Assembly (NCBI GenBank): GCA_902777355.1
Contig: CACYTU010000013.1
Span: 1 to 64,000, forward strand
DNA: 64,000 nucleotides
Direction: 5' to 3'
Origin: an uncultured Lachnospiraceae bacterium
GTDB lineage: Bacteria; Bacillota; Clostridia; Lachnospirales; Lachnospiraceae
Shown here: piece after piece, positions 8,552-17,888 of the stretch
How the letters are laid out: every line of letters begins with the position of its first letter
How positions within the stretch are numbered: position 1 is the first letter of the stretch
Translations under genes and position numbers: made by a program
Notes under the pieces: model-generated
Database searches by the model: none
Told to the model about the DNA's origin: nothing
The model's input: the letters and a program-made list of their open reading frames with translations, nothing else

Positions 8552-9370
8552 ATGAGCAACGAAAACACACCCAAGTCAAATACCGGAAAGATGGCGCCTC
8601 CGCAGCCCAACTTCAAGATCGATCCAAATCCGGGTACCCATGTGAAAAAGATGATCGCGGTCGTCAGCGGAAAGGGCGGCGTCGGTAAATCCTCCGTCAC
8701 CGCGATGAGCGCTCTGTGGACCGCGAGGCATGGTCATTCCGTGGCCATCATGGATGCGGATATCACGGGTCCCAGTATTCCCAGAATGTTCGGCGTGGGT
8801 CCCTATGACCTGACGGCAAATGACACCACCATCTTCCCCGCTCAGTCGGTCACAGGAATCAAGGTGATGTCCATGAATCTTCTGATGGAACAGGAAGATC
8901 AGCCCGTTATTTGGCGCGGTCCCGTCATCGCCGGCGCGCTCAAGCAGTTCTGGACAGACGTCGCCTGGGGCGATGTGGACTATATGTTTGTCGATATGCC
9001 TCCCGGAACCGGAGATGTACCGCTCACAGTGTTCCAGGCACTGCCCGTGGACGGGATCCTCATTGTCACGACACCTCAGGATCTGGTCAGCATGATCGTC
9101 CGCAAGGCTGTCAGCATGGCAAAGCTGATGGAGGTTCCGATCCTTGGCATCATTGAAAATATGAGCTATGTCAAATGTCCTCACTGCGGAGAGGAAATCC
9201 ACATCTTTGGCAGCAGCCACATCGATGAGACCGCTGCGGCGGAAGGGATTCCGGTGATCGCCCGCATCCCGATCGACTCCTCTATGACGGCTGCATGCGA
9301 TTCAGGAAAGATCGAATACTATGACGGAGACTTCATGAGCGGCCTTGGAAAGGTGCTTCCTGAGATCTGA
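8552..9370 (+). CDS. mrp: Mrp/NBP35-family iron-sulfur cluster carrier ATPase
   Basis: 272 residues from the ATG at 8552, preceded by AAAGGAGAG. The frame is open further upstream but through the R2 repeat. The protein has the deviant Walker A motif SGKGGVGKSS, the MDADITGPSIPRMFG switch, FVDMPPGTGD (Walker B) and the CPHC cysteine pair near residue 210 that holds a bridging [4Fe-4S] cluster in homodimers. The family delivers Fe-S clusters to apoproteins in the cytosol. The N-terminus lacks the extra Cys and the DUF59 domain seen in longer relatives, which is usual for short Mrp proteins of Clostridia. It appears monocistronic, ended by a hairpin at 9557. Confidence 0.93.
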   Translation: MSNENTPKSNTGKMAPPQPNFKIDPNPGTHVKKMIAVVSGKGGVGKSSVTAMSALWTARHGHSVAIMDADITGPSIPRMFGVGPYDLTANDTTIFPAQSVTGIKVMSMNLLMEQEDQPVIWRGPVIAGALKQFWTDVAWGDVDYMFVDMPPGTGDVPLTVFQALPVDGILIVTTPQDLVSMIVRKAVSMAKLMEVPILGIIENMSYVKCPHCGEEIHIFGSSHIDETAAAEGIPVIARIPIDSSMTAACDSGKIEYYDGDFMSGLGKVLPEI

Positions 9371-9445
9371 TCTGTGATTAAAGTGCTGTGAGAGCGCGGG
9401 ACGCGCAAAGCAGCGCCCGGCTTTAATCCGTATTTGTGATCATGA

Positions 9446-9541
9446 AGCCATGGCCAAAAGAAGGAAACAGCATACAGAGCCATGGCCAAAAGAAGGAAAC
9501 AGCATACAGAGCCATGGCCAGAAGCAGGAAACCGCATACAG
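9446..9541 (+). repeat. Three 32-bp tandem repeats
   Basis: Units begin at 9446, 9478 and 9510 with AGCCATGGCCAAAAGAAGG; the first two are identical. They lie between the mrp stop and its terminator and do not include the stop codon. Confidence 0.9.
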
Positions 9542-9556
9542 AAATGTAAATACAGA

Positions 9557-9604
9557 GCGGCGGAGAATGATCGATAAAAAATCAGACTCCGCCGCGTTTT
9601 TTTG
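9557..9604 (+). terminator. Intrinsic terminator after mrp
   Basis: GCGGCGGAG (9557-9565) pairs with CTCCGCCGC (9587-9595), followed by GTTTTTTT. It lies just beyond the 3' end of the convergent coaX gene. Confidence 0.88.
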
Positions 9605-9606
9605 TT

Positions 9607-10410
9607 TTATCGTTTTTCCCTTCTTTTGCCGCCTCTGTTTTTCTCCCAGAGTATATAGAGACCTTTCAGGAGCAGATCAGGATCCATGATAATGTTGTGC
9701 CTGCAGTGGGAGCAGATTGTCCCGGCCAGTCCTCCGGTCGCTACAATACTCCATTCATCGTCGCCTGTGGCCTGAAGGGATTCCGTGAAGCGGTCCAGCA
9801 CACCGTCGATCGCACCGGCAGCGCCGAAGATAATGCCGGCCTTCATGCACTCGATCGTGTTGGTCGCGATGACTTTGTTGGGCGGTGTGATCTCGATCTT
9901 GGGCAGAAGAGAGGTGCCCTGTGTCAGGGCGTCCATTGAAAGTGACACGCCCGGAATGATCGCGCCTCCTATGTAGCGCCCTTTCTGGTCGACAACGGTC
10001 ACTGTGGTCGCGGTGCCCATATCGATGATGATGCAGGGGAGGGGATAGTGCTCCTTGGCGGCGACAGCGGTGGCAACAAGGTCCGCAGCGATCGTACCGG
10101 GATCGTCCAGCATGATCGGCAGTCCCGTCCTGATGCCGGCACCAACCACCAGGGCATCGATTCCCGTGATGTATTTGACAGCCCTCCTGAGCACATGAGT
10201 GAGAGGGGGGACGACGGATGAGATCACGGCGCCTTCCACATTTTTAAGATCGATGCCGCCCATTTCCAGAATGAGCTTCATGCCGGCGGCATATTCATGC
10301 TCTGTTTTATGTGGATTGGTCTCGATCCTCATGATCTGGAGAATCTCTCCCTCGGAACTGATACATCCGATGACAGTGTGTGTGTTTCCTGTGTCTATTG
10401 CAAGAATCAT
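9607..10410 (-). CDS. coaX: Type III pantothenate kinase
   Basis: CoaX phosphorylates pantothenate, the first step of coenzyme A synthesis, using ATP and a monovalent cation. The start at 10408-10410 follows GGGAGGAGG; the ORF continues upstream but that part is repeat-like. The 267-residue protein begins MILAIDTGNTHTVIG (the P1 phosphate-binding loop, Asp6), has ISSVVPP, the GAGIRTGLPIMLDDPGTIAAD substrate region, IIIDMGTATTVTVV and GGAIIPGVSLSMDAL, and ends with ATGGLAG. All are CoaX hallmarks. Type III kinases are typical of Clostridia and are not inhibited by CoA feedback. The gene converges on mrp. Confidence 0.95.
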   Translation of the reverse strand: MILAIDTGNTHTVIGCISSEGEILQIMRIETNPHKTEHEYAAGMKLILEMGGIDLKNVEGAVISSVVPPLTHVLRRAVKYITGIDALVVGAGIRTGLPIMLDDPGTIAADLVATAVAAKEHYPLPCIIIDMGTATTVTVVDQKGRYIGGAIIPGVSLSMDALTQGTSLLPKIEITPPNKVIATNTIECMKAGIIFGAAGAIDGVLDRFTESLQATGDDEWSIVATGGLAGTICSHCRHNIIMDPDLLLKGLYILWEKNRGGKRREKR

Positions 10411-11084
10411 GAGAGCCTCCTCCCTGCTCATAACTGCGCGTGACTGAAAGCGGGGCTCCACCCGCCTCTGAAAATACCGGAAGCAAAGGTCGTCCCACAT
10501 CTGAAAAATTGAAAAGGAGTTCCTCCCGCTTCTGAAAAAAACGAATGTGGAGGCAATCCCGCCTCAGATAAAATGATGAAAGATGTCCCCGGCGGCCGCG
10601 TATATCAACGGATTCTCTCATAATTTGCTCTGAATACCGGCCGGACAGCACGAGACCGCCCTCCTCCCGGAACCGGGGACGCTCCATTTATTTTATTGCC
10701 TGCAATGCTTAATTGCAAGCTGCAGCAGGGAGAACGTCGCATGACGTTTCCCCTCAGTTACAGCATGCTGGAAATAAGGCGCCTTTTGTGCATCACTGCT
10801 GTTTCGGCGGGACGCTCCCGCTCCGTGAAAAACGCATTCCAATGCGCTTGAGCGCGCGATTTTTGCCGTAAAACCCGGGTTTTGTGCCGGTCTGAAAAGT
10901 AACGAAGTCTTTCCTGCGAAGCATTTTCCGACAGATGGCATTTATCCGACCTGCGTTCTTATGCTATTATTAAAAGCAGCCGGAATTAAAGACCTGCCAT
11001 AAAAACCAGTATTAAAAACCGGAATTAAAGACCTGTCATTACAGATCAGATATTACAGAACAGAGGAGAGATTTTGATTCGCCT
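10411..11084. other. Repeat-rich intergenic region upstream of coaX and patB-like gene
   Basis: No credible gene is seen. 10455-10580 carries degenerate repeats built on CCCGCTTCTGAAAA, and 10820-10912 is an R2 copy whose six-frame translation gives a spurious 82-residue minus-strand ORF. GACCTGCCATAAAAACC and GACCTGTCATTACAG near 10991-11045 form a short direct repeat just before the next gene. Promoters for the divergent genes must lie here but none is convincing. Confidence 0.6.
10820..10912 (-). repeat. R2 dispersed repeat, second (inverted) copy
   Basis: Read on the minus strand it gives CAGACCGG, CAAAACCCGGGTTTTACGG, AAAATCGCGCGCTCAAGCG, CATTGGAATGCG, matching 8327-8437. The two copies are inverted and 2.4 kb apart, bracketing mrp and coaX. 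Confidence 0.75.
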
Positions 11085-12296
11085 ATGAAATATGATTTTA
11101 CATCCATTCTGGACCGGCGCGGGCACGACGCGCTGGCAGTAGACGCGCTTGGAAAACTAAGCGGCTTTGCACCCGAGGCTCCCGAAGAGGGCTTTGACGC
11201 GATCCCCATGTGGGTCGCTGATATGAATTTCCCTGTGTGTCCGGCAATTACCGATGCCATCATTGGGAGGGCCTCCCATCCTGCCTTCGGGTATTACAGC
11301 CCCCGCAAAGAATATTTCGATTCCATCATTCGCTGGCAGGAGACCCGCCACGGCCTGGAGGGGCTTATTCCCGAGTATATCGGCTATGAAAACGGGGTGC
11401 TGGGTGGTCTGGTCAGTGCTCTCAATGTTCTTTGCCCGCGTGGGGACAAGGTGCTTCTGCACTCGCCGACCTATATCGGATTTACCAATACGATTCAAAA
11501 TAACGGCTATCAGATCATTCACAGTCCTCTGGTACAGGATCAGGACGGAATATGGCGCATGGATTATGAGGACATGGAGGAAAAAATACGCGCAGGGAAT
11601 ATTCATACGGCGGTTTTCTGTTCGCCTCACAATCCCTGCGGCCGTGTCTGGGAGCGGGATGAGCTCGAAAAGGCATACGCCCTCTTTCGAAAATACGACG
11701 TCTATGTCATCAGCGACGAGATCTGGTCCGACATTATCCTGAAAGGACACACACACATCCCGGCACTGAGCCTGGGCGGGGATGCCCGCAGGAGAACCGT
11801 GGCCCTCTATGCGCCTTCAAAGACCTTTAATCTGGCGGGACTGATCGGGAGCTACCATATCATATATGACAAATGGCTGCGGGACAGGGTGCGCAGGCAG
11901 TCATCACTCTGTCATTACAATGATATGAATGTCCTGTCCATGCATGCGCTGATCGGGGCCTACAGCCCTGAGGGCATGGAATGGGTGGATCAGCTGTGCG
12001 GCGTTCTGACAGGAAATGTGCGGCTGGCTGTTGACTATTTCAGAACTCATTTTGAAGGTGTGTCACTGGCGGAGCCCGAGGGAACTTACATGCTCTTCCC
12101 GGACTGCTCCCAATGGTGCCGTGACCATCACAAGACATTAGAGGAACTCGAGAGCATGTGCTGGCGCGTGGGCGTCTCTCTCCAGGACGGCAGAATGTTT
12201 AATGGTCCCTGGAACCTCCGCGTCAACCTTGCCCTGCCGCGGACCCGCGTGCAGGAGGCCCTGGAGAGACTGGACAAATACGTGTTTAATGCCTGA
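11085..12296 (+). CDS. PatB/MalY-family PLP-dependent C-S lyase / aminotransferase
   Basis: 403 residues of fold-type I pyridoxal-phosphate enzyme. It begins MKYDFTSILDRRG, with the MWVADMNFPVCPAI segment typical of PatB/MalY rather than of general aminotransferases. HPAFGYYSPRKEY, ENGVLGGL, CSPHNPCGRVW, VISDEIWSDII and the PLP lysine in APSKTFNLAG are all present, and NLRVNLALPRTRVQEAL carries the Arg that binds the substrate carboxylate. Members cleave cystathionine or related beta-substituted amino acids to pyruvate, ammonia and a thiol; the exact substrate is unclear. Only a weak GGAGAG site precedes the ATG. The gamma carbonic anhydrase gene follows after 136 bp of degenerate repeats. 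Confidence 0.9.
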   Translation: MKYDFTSILDRRGHDALAVDALGKLSGFAPEAPEEGFDAIPMWVADMNFPVCPAITDAIIGRASHPAFGYYSPRKEYFDSIIRWQETRHGLEGLIPEYIGYENGVLGGLVSALNVLCPRGDKVLLHSPTYIGFTNTIQNNGYQIIHSPLVQDQDGIWRMDYEDMEEKIRAGNIHTAVFCSPHNPCGRVWERDELEKAYALFRKYDVYVISDEIWSDIILKGHTHIPALSLGGDARRRTVALYAPSKTFNLAGLIGSYHIIYDKWLRDRVRRQSSLCHYNDMNVLSMHALIGAYSPEGMEWVDQLCGVLTGNVRLAVDYFRTHFEGVSLAEPEGTYMLFPDCSQWCRDHHKTLEELESMCWRVGVSLQDGRMFNGPWNLRVNLALPRTRVQEALERLDKYVFNA

Positions 12297-12432
12297 GAGC
12301 TTTGGATTTTTATCAAAAAGTTCTGTGGCAGCGCTGCATTTAAGAGCAGCAGTGAAGCGCGGCATTTTAGCAAGGCATTTAAGCGCATCAGTAAAGAGGA
12401 GCAAAAAAGCGCAGTGTCAAAAAGGAGAAGAG

Positions 12433-12948
12433 ATGGGTCAGAAGGAATTGAAGAAATTTCGGATTCACGAGAGCGTTTTTCGGGCTGAGGGGAGCAGGAT
12501 CCTCAGGAAAGTCTCAATAGGTGAGAAGAGCAGTGTCTGGTTTAATGCGGTAGTGCGCGGAGACGAAGGCGCGATCCGGATCGGAAAGCGCACCAATGTT
12601 CAGGACAGTGTGATAATCCACTCGGGAGATAACCATGCGGTCGAAATAGGTGACGATGTGACGATAGGCCACGGCGCCATTGTCCATGGGTGCACGATTG
12701 GAAACTGCACGCTGATTGGTATGGGGTCTGTCATTATGACCGGAGCAGTGATCGGTGAGCACTGTATAGTAGGAGCGGGATCCCTCATAGTCGGAGGAAC
12801 AGTCGTTCCCGACCGCAGCCTTATTATGGGCAGACCCGCGAAAGTTGTCAGGCAGATCAGGGAGGAGGAGATCGGAGTCATCCAGGAAAACGCTGACAAG
12901 TATGTGGAACTGGCCGCGGAATATATCGCGGACGGAATGTCTGTCTGA
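12433..12948 (+). CDS. Gamma carbonic anhydrase family protein (YrdA-like)
   Basis: 171 residues, left-handed beta-helix (hexapeptide repeat) protein. The start at 12433 follows AAAGGAGAAG. Turns such as GKRTNVQDSVIIHSGDNHAV, IGDDVTIGHGAIVHGCTI and VIGEHCIVGAGSLIVGG contain the metal-binding His residues of the gamma carbonic anhydrase fold (H in IIHSGD, GHGAIVHG). GRPAKVVRQIREEE is the usual C-terminal helix entry. Members are trimers that bind a metal ion; many, including YrdA-type proteins, have not been shown to hydrate CO2. The frame is open upstream, but the RBS argues for this start. Confidence 0.9.
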   Translation: MGQKELKKFRIHESVFRAEGSRILRKVSIGEKSSVWFNAVVRGDEGAIRIGKRTNVQDSVIIHSGDNHAVEIGDDVTIGHGAIVHGCTIGNCTLIGMGSVIMTGAVIGEHCIVGAGSLIVGGTVVPDRSLIMGRPAKVVRQIREEEIGVIQENADKYVELAAEYIADGMSV

Positions 12949-12960
12949 GGATGGCTAAGT

Positions 12961-13160
12961 CCCTGCCGGGAGAACGCAAAAGGCGAGGGCCGGGATTCTG
13001 CCGGGGAAAATGGAAAAAGGCAAATGCATGGACCCTGCCGGGAGAACGCAAAAAGGCGAGGGCCGGGATTTGGCCGGGGAAAATGGAAAAAGGCGAATGC
13101 ATGGACCCTGCCGGGAGAACGCAAAAAGGCGAAGACCGGGATTTGGCCGGCAGGGATTGA
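12961..13160 (+). repeat. 72/73-bp intergenic tandem repeats
   Basis: CCCTGCCGGGAGAACGCAAA recurs at 12961, 13033 and 13106, each unit also carrying GGCCGGGAT and GGGGAAAATGGAAAAAGG. Two full units and a partial third fill most of the gap between the carbonic anhydrase and the flavoprotein genes. Short ORFs inside it are artefacts of the repeat. Confidence 0.9.
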
Positions 13161-13231
13161 TAAAAGGACGGAATCGGAATCAGCAGTGCTGTCTGACCGG
13201 GCACTCTGAGCGCTGACAGGAGGGGAAGATT

Positions 13232-14617
13232 ATGAACTATGATGTGATCATCATCGGTGCGGGACCGGGAGGTATTTTTTCTGCCTACCAGCTGATGAAA
13301 AAAAGGCCTGATCTGAAGGTTGGCGTCTTCGAGGGCGGAAACGAACTGGCCGGGAGACACTGTCCTATAGATGGTGTGAAAATAAAGACCTGCGTCGGCT
13401 GCAAGATTTGTTCGATCATGTCCGGCTTCGGCGGTGCCGGTGCCTTCAGTGACGGCAAATACAATATCACCAACGATTTCGGAGGTACACTCTACCAGTA
13501 CATCGGCAGGGAAAAGGCGATTGAACTGATGGAGTATGTGGATTCCATCAACCTCTCGCATGGAGGAGAGGGAACGAAGCTCTATACCACGGCAGGAACA
13601 AGACTCAAAAAGACCTGTATCGAGAACAAGCTGCAGCTCCTTGACGCGTCGGTCCGCCACCTGGGGACGGATATCAACTATGTGGTTCTGGAAAATCTGT
13701 ATGAAGAGATGAAGGACCACATCGATTTTTACTTCCGCACTCCCGTGGATCACATCGAAATCACAGACCGGGATGACGGAAAAAAGGGATACCGCGTGTA
13801 TTATGAAGAAGGCAGCGCGGAAGCGGATTACTGCATTGTCTCCGTGGGTCGGAGCGGCAGCAAATGGATGGAGAAAGTATGCCGCGAACTGGAGATTCCC
13901 ACCAAGTCCAATCGGGTGGATATAGGGGTTCGTGTAGAACTGCCCGCAGTGGTCTTCTCAGATTTGACGGATGAACTCTACGAGAGCAAAATCGTCTACC
14001 GAACGGAAAAATTCGAGGACAGCGTCCGCACGTTCTGCATGAATCCCAATGGAATCGTTGTCAATGAGAACACCAACGGGATCGTTACGGTCAACGGACA
14101 CAGTTTTGAGGATCCCGCCAGAAAGACAGAAAACACCAATTTCGCCCTTCTGGTCTCCAAACATTTCTCGGAGCCATTCAAGGACAGCAACGGCTACGGC
14201 GAGAGTATCGCCCGCCTGTCCAATATGCTGGGCGGAGGAGTCATCGTGCAGAGATTCGGGGACCTGGAGAGGGGACGCAGGAGCAACCCGGCCCGCATCG
14301 CGGAGAGCACGGTCCAGCCGACCCTGCAGGCGACGCCCGGCGACCTGAGCCTTGTTCTGCCCAAACGGATTCTGGACGGGATCATCGAGATGATCTATGC
14401 GCTCGACAAGATCGCTCCCGGCACAGCCAACAACGACACCCTGCTCTACGGCGTGGAAGTCAAATTCTATAATATGGAGGTGGCTCTCAGCTCAGATTTG
14501 GAGACAAATCACCCCGGTCTCTACGTGATCGGCGACGGCAGCGGCGTCACCCATTCCCTCTCCCACGCATCGGCCAGCGGCGTGTACGTCGCGGATCTGC
14601 TTGCGGAGAAAATCTGA
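13232..14617 (+). CDS. COG2509-type NAD(P)/FAD-dependent dehydrogenase
   Basis: 461 residues. The ATG follows ACAGGAGGGGAAG. The N-terminus is a Rossmann FAD-binding motif, DVIIIGAGPGGIFSA, followed by a short Cys-rich segment IKTCVGCKICSIMSGFGGAG, then FSDGKYNI. The C-terminal part closes with GLYVIGDGSGVTHSLSHASA, the second FAD contact. This combination matches the uncharacterised FAD-dependent dehydrogenases of COG2509, which are widespread in anaerobes; the substrate is unknown. The cysteines after the nucleotide loop may be redox active. The gene is followed by four tandem repeats that include its last codons and stop. Confidence 0.85.
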   Translation: MNYDVIIIGAGPGGIFSAYQLMKKRPDLKVGVFEGGNELAGRHCPIDGVKIKTCVGCKICSIMSGFGGAGAFSDGKYNITNDFGGTLYQYIGREKAIELMEYVDSINLSHGGEGTKLYTTAGTRLKKTCIENKLQLLDASVRHLGTDINYVVLENLYEEMKDHIDFYFRTPVDHIEITDRDDGKKGYRVYYEEGSAEADYCIVSVGRSGSKWMEKVCRELEIPTKSNRVDIGVRVELPAVVFSDLTDELYESKIVYRTEKFEDSVRTFCMNPNGIVVNENTNGIVTVNGHSFEDPARKTENTNFALLVSKHFSEPFKDSNGYGESIARLSNMLGGGVIVQRFGDLERGRRSNPARIAESTVQPTLQATPGDLSLVLPKRILDGIIEMIYALDKIAPGTANNDTLLYGVEVKFYNMEVALSSDLETNHPGLYVIGDGSGVTHSLSHASASGVYVADLLAEKI

Positions 14618-14765
14618 AAGAACATCTGAAAGAAAAACCTGAAAGTAGAAAATCTGAAAGAATATCTGATAGAAAACCTGAAAGTAGAAAACCTGAAAGA
14701 TTATCTGTTGGAAAACCTGAAAGTAGAAAATCTGAAAGATTATCTGACAGAAAAACCTGAAAGAA
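14608..14765 (+). repeat. Four 39/40-bp tandem repeats spanning the stop codon
   Basis: GAAAATCTGAAAG or GAAAACCTGAAAG starts units at 14608, 14648, 14687 and 14726. The first contains the last codons and TGA of the COG2509 gene. Confidence 0.88.
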
Positions 14766-14843
14766 TGTCTGAAAAGGGAGATGCCGGTGCCATGGCTTTG
14801 TCTGTGAGACATTAAAAAACTTCAGGCGGAAAGTTTTTTCCGG

Positions 14844-14874
14844 AAAAACAGGCCCCGGCTTGAACCGGGGCCTG
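14844..14874 (-). terminator. Intrinsic terminator of the MATE gene
   Basis: On the minus strand CAGGCCCCGG and CCGGGGCCTG form a perfect 10-bp stem (14849-14874) followed by TTTTTCC. Confidence 0.9.
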
Positions 14875-14912
14875 TGTAATCTGTACGGGATTTGTGCGGA
14901 AGCCGCAAGGGC

Positions 14913-16268
14913 TTATCGCTTTTGTTCCGGGGACGGCGTCTGCTTCCTGAACCAGGGACCCTGAGAGTAGAAGCGGAGAGAGAGGAATGTTGCCACTGCC
15001 CAGCCCACAGGCCAGGCGCACCAGATTCCGGTGGAACCCAGCCGGGTCTGCGATAGGAAGAGCGCCAGGACGACGCGGAGGACCAGGTCGGTGAATGTGG
15101 CGATCATGAACTGAACCATTCTGCCCGTGCCCCTCAGGATTCCGTCCGCGACCAGCTTGGCTGAAATCACGAAATAGAAAGGCGCGATGATCCTCAGGAG
15201 CATGATTCCCGAGTGCATGGCTTCCTGAGAGGGATCTCCCATAAAGAAGAGCAGCAGCCACTTGCTGCAGACCACATACAGGAAGACCAGGGGCAGGGAG
15301 ATGATCCAGACCATCTTCAGCCCGGCTCTGAAACCTGCGTGGATCCGGTCGGGCTTGTCTGCTCCGTAGTTCTGCGCCGCGTAGTTGGACATCCCGTTTC
15401 CAATAGTCGAGAAAGAAGTGATCACCAGGTTGTTCAGCTTGATGCCTGCTGAATATCCGGCCATGACACCGGGACCGAATCCGTTGATGGCGCTCTGGAT
15501 CACGATATTGCCGATGGAGATAAAACTCTGCTGCAGGGTGCTGGGAACCGCGACTTTCAGGAATTTGCCGCAGATCTTTCCTGAAAACAGGGGAGCTTTT
15601 TTCACGGTTTTGACTGTCCGCAGTCTTTTGAAGACAAAAAACAGAGAGAGCAGGCAGCTTACTCCCTGGCAGATAAAGGTAGCCCAGGCCACTCCGGCAA
15701 CTCCCATGTGAAGGCCGGCCACGAACCAGATGTCCATGGCGATATTGGAGCAGGATGAGGCGGCCAGGAAGAAAAAGGGCGTCCTGGAATCTCCCAGAGC
15801 AGAGAAGATGCCGTTGGAAATATTATAAAAAAAGACAAAAGGCAGTCCACGGATATAGATATCCAGGTAGAGGCGGGAGTCGGCGAAGACTTCCTGCGGC
15901 GTCCGGATCAGTTCCAGAAGCCTGCTGCAGAAGAGGTGGCCGCCCAGCATGAGAAGGGCGCAAAAAAGTCCGCTTGCGATCATGGAAGTGGAGACTGCGG
16001 TCTTCATGTCATCGTATTTTCCGGCCCCGAAGAAGGTGGACACGATCACTGAACACCCTATGTTACACCCGAACGCGAAAGCGATGAAGATCAGGGTGAT
16101 CTCGTAGCTGTTGCCGACGGCAGCCAGGGCATTTTCCCCCGCGAATTTCCCTGCTACCAGACTGTCGGCTATGTTGTAGAGCTGTTGGAATATGATACTG
16201 CCGAAAAGGGGCATACAGAATTGCCATAATATTGTCTCGGGGTTCCCTGTTGTAAGATTTCTGTTCAC
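14913..16268 (-). CDS. MATE family multidrug/cation antiporter
   Basis: 451 residues, start codon GTG (16266-16268) with GAGGTG upstream on the minus strand. The protein has about twelve membrane segments and the MATE signatures: TGNPETILWQFCMPLFGS at the N-terminus, ADSLVAGKFAGENALAAVG, IYIRGLPFVFFYNISNGIF, and the internal repeat half beginning with AVPSTLQQSFISIGNIV and GPGVMAGYSAGIKLNNL. MATE proteins export drugs or metabolites in exchange for Na+ or H+; the substrate is not predictable. The gene is single, with a strong terminator. Confidence 0.93.
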   Translation of the reverse strand: MNRNLTTGNPETILWQFCMPLFGSIIFQQLYNIADSLVAGKFAGENALAAVGNSYEITLIFIAFAFGCNIGCSVIVSTFFGAGKYDDMKTAVSTSMIASGLFCALLMLGGHLFCSRLLELIRTPQEVFADSRLYLDIYIRGLPFVFFYNISNGIFSALGDSRTPFFFLAASSCSNIAMDIWFVAGLHMGVAGVAWATFICQGVSCLLSLFFVFKRLRTVKTVKKAPLFSGKICGKFLKVAVPSTLQQSFISIGNIVIQSAINGFGPGVMAGYSAGIKLNNLVITSFSTIGNGMSNYAAQNYGADKPDRIHAGFRAGLKMVWIISLPLVFLYVVCSKWLLLFFMGDPSQEAMHSGIMLLRIIAPFYFVISAKLVADGILRGTGRMVQFMIATFTDLVLRVVLALFLSQTRLGSTGIWCAWPVGWAVATFLSLRFYSQGPWFRKQTPSPEQKR

Positions 16269-16643
16269 TATGCACCTCAGTAAAGATTGACTGCTTAAAA
16301 GATTGAATATTTAACAGATTGACTGCTTAACAGACGATTGTTTTTTGAGCATTCCAATATTATACTTTTTTAGAACACAATTTAAAGAGATCAAGTGCCT
16401 GTTTTTCGGAACAGGAACCTGGTTTTTTTGTGCAAACAGACAGAAAAAACGATATTCTGAAAATCTCTGATTAGAATTTCGACATGTGCGGATGCGGCCG
16501 CCGGATTGGGCAGTCCCCGGAGGATGCTGAAATGAAATGTATTATCCCGGGGAGGGGTATTTCGGACCGGACAGCCATCAGAAGATACACAGGGAGGAGA
16601 ATATCGGAGAAAACGGACAACGGCTTGAAAGAAGGGTACACAT

Positions 16644-17888
16644 TTGAAAAAAGGATCGGAAAAAAAGAAGGTGAAAAGATCGTCTGCCTGCGCCGCCTTA
16701 TGCGGGATCCTGCTGGCTGCTGTGCTGGCGGGGACAGGATGCAGTCAGGCGCAGACCACTCCGGCGGATCAGAACAGGGCAGGAGAAACAGCTGCCTCTG
16801 GAAAGACGGCCGCTGGAATCGCCGCGGAGACGGCGTCGACCGGAAAAACTGCCGGGGAAACCGCCGCGCAGACAGCCGCGACAGGAGAAACTGCTTCAGA
16901 GACTGCTGCCATCGGAGAGACAGCAGGAGAGGAGTTTTCGAAGCCGGGAGAGGAAAAGGAGTATAAAGGCCTGATCGTGATCGATCCGGGACACCAGCAG
17001 TACGGAAATTCGGATCAGGAGCCTGTCGGCCCCGGCGCGTCGCAGACAAAAGCCAAGGTGAGCTCTGGGACCAGCGGGGTGGCCTCGGGAGTTCCGGAGT
17101 ATCAGCTGACTCTGGAAATCAGTCTGAAACTGCGGGATGAGCTCGAGGAAAGAGACTACAAAGTCATCATGTGCCGGGACACCAATGAGATTGATATCAG
17201 CAATTCGGAAAGGGCAGATATAGCCAATGACGCTGAAGCCGACGCCTTTGTACGCATTCACGCAAACGGATGCGGGGACCCGGGCAGAAGCGGTGCCATG
17301 ACGATCTGTCAGACTCCGGGGAATGCTTATAACGGCCATCTCTATGAGAAATCCAGGGCACTGGCAGACTGCATACTGGATGCATATGTGCTCGCTACCG
17401 GGATTAATTATGAATATGTCTGGGAGACCGATTCAATGAGCGGGATCAACTGGAGTCAGGTCCCTGTGACGATTGTTGAGATGGGATACATGACCAACAG
17501 TGAGGAGGACCTCAACATGCAGGACTCCCAAATGCAGGAAAAAATGGTCGACGGCATAGCAGACGGAATTGACGCCTATATGGTTCAATATGGGCAGGAG
17601 AATGAAACAGAAGAAAATGAAACCGAAGAAGATAAAGCGGAAGAAAACGAAGCATTAGAAAACAAAGCAGAAGAAAATAAAGCGGAAGAAAACGAAGAAT
17701 TAGAAAACGAAACCGAAGAAAATAAAGCGGAAGAAAACGAAGCATTAGAAAATGAAACAGAAGAAAATGAAGCAGTAGAAAATGAAAAAGAAGAAAATAA
17801 ATCAGAAGAGAAGGATGCAGTAGAAAACGGATCAGAAGAAAATAAATTAGAAGAAAAGGAAGCAGGAGAAAGTACATATGAAAAATAA
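16644..17888 (+). CDS. N-acetylmuramoyl-L-alanine amidase lipoprotein (Amidase_3) with acidic repeat tail
   Basis: The start is a TTG at 16644 after AAGAAGGG. 414 residues. A lipoprotein signal peptide ends at LAGTGC (Cys near residue 33), so the mature protein is membrane-anchored outside the cell. Residues 34-100 are an Ala/Thr/Gly-rich tandem linker (TGETASE-type units). Residues about 107-310 are the zinc amidase domain: VIDPGHQ, Glu in VPEYQLTLEISLKL, RIHANG and VEMGYMTN supply the His/Glu/His/Glu metal and catalytic residues. It cleaves the bond between MurNAc and the peptide in peptidoglycan. The last 90 residues are an acidic repeat of Glu-Glu-Asn-Lys/Ala-Glu units, presumably disordered. 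The next gene starts within its last four codons (11-nt overlap), implying translational coupling. Confidence 0.92.
   Translation: MKKGSEKKKVKRSSACAALCGILLAAVLAGTGCSQAQTTPADQNRAGETAASGKTAAGIAAETASTGKTAGETAAQTAATGETASETAAIGETAGEEFSKPGEEKEYKGLIVIDPGHQQYGNSDQEPVGPGASQTKAKVSSGTSGVASGVPEYQLTLEISLKLRDELEERDYKVIMCRDTNEIDISNSERADIANDAEADAFVRIHANGCGDPGRSGAMTICQTPGNAYNGHLYEKSRALADCILDAYVLATGINYEYVWETDSMSGINWSQVPVTIVEMGYMTNSEEDLNMQDSQMQEKMVDGIADGIDAYMVQYGQENETEENETEEDKAEENEALENKAEENKAEENEELENETEENKAEENEALENETEENEAVENEKEENKSEEKDAVENGSEENKLEEKEAGESTYEK

Noticed and set aside
10693..10941. Minus-strand ORF of 82 codons
   Set aside because: It translates the R2 repeat; no ribosome binding site and no protein-like features.
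12951..13216. Overlapping short ORFs with Gly/Arg/Lys-rich repeats
   Set aside because: They come from the 72-bp tandem repeat read in different frames; no start signals.
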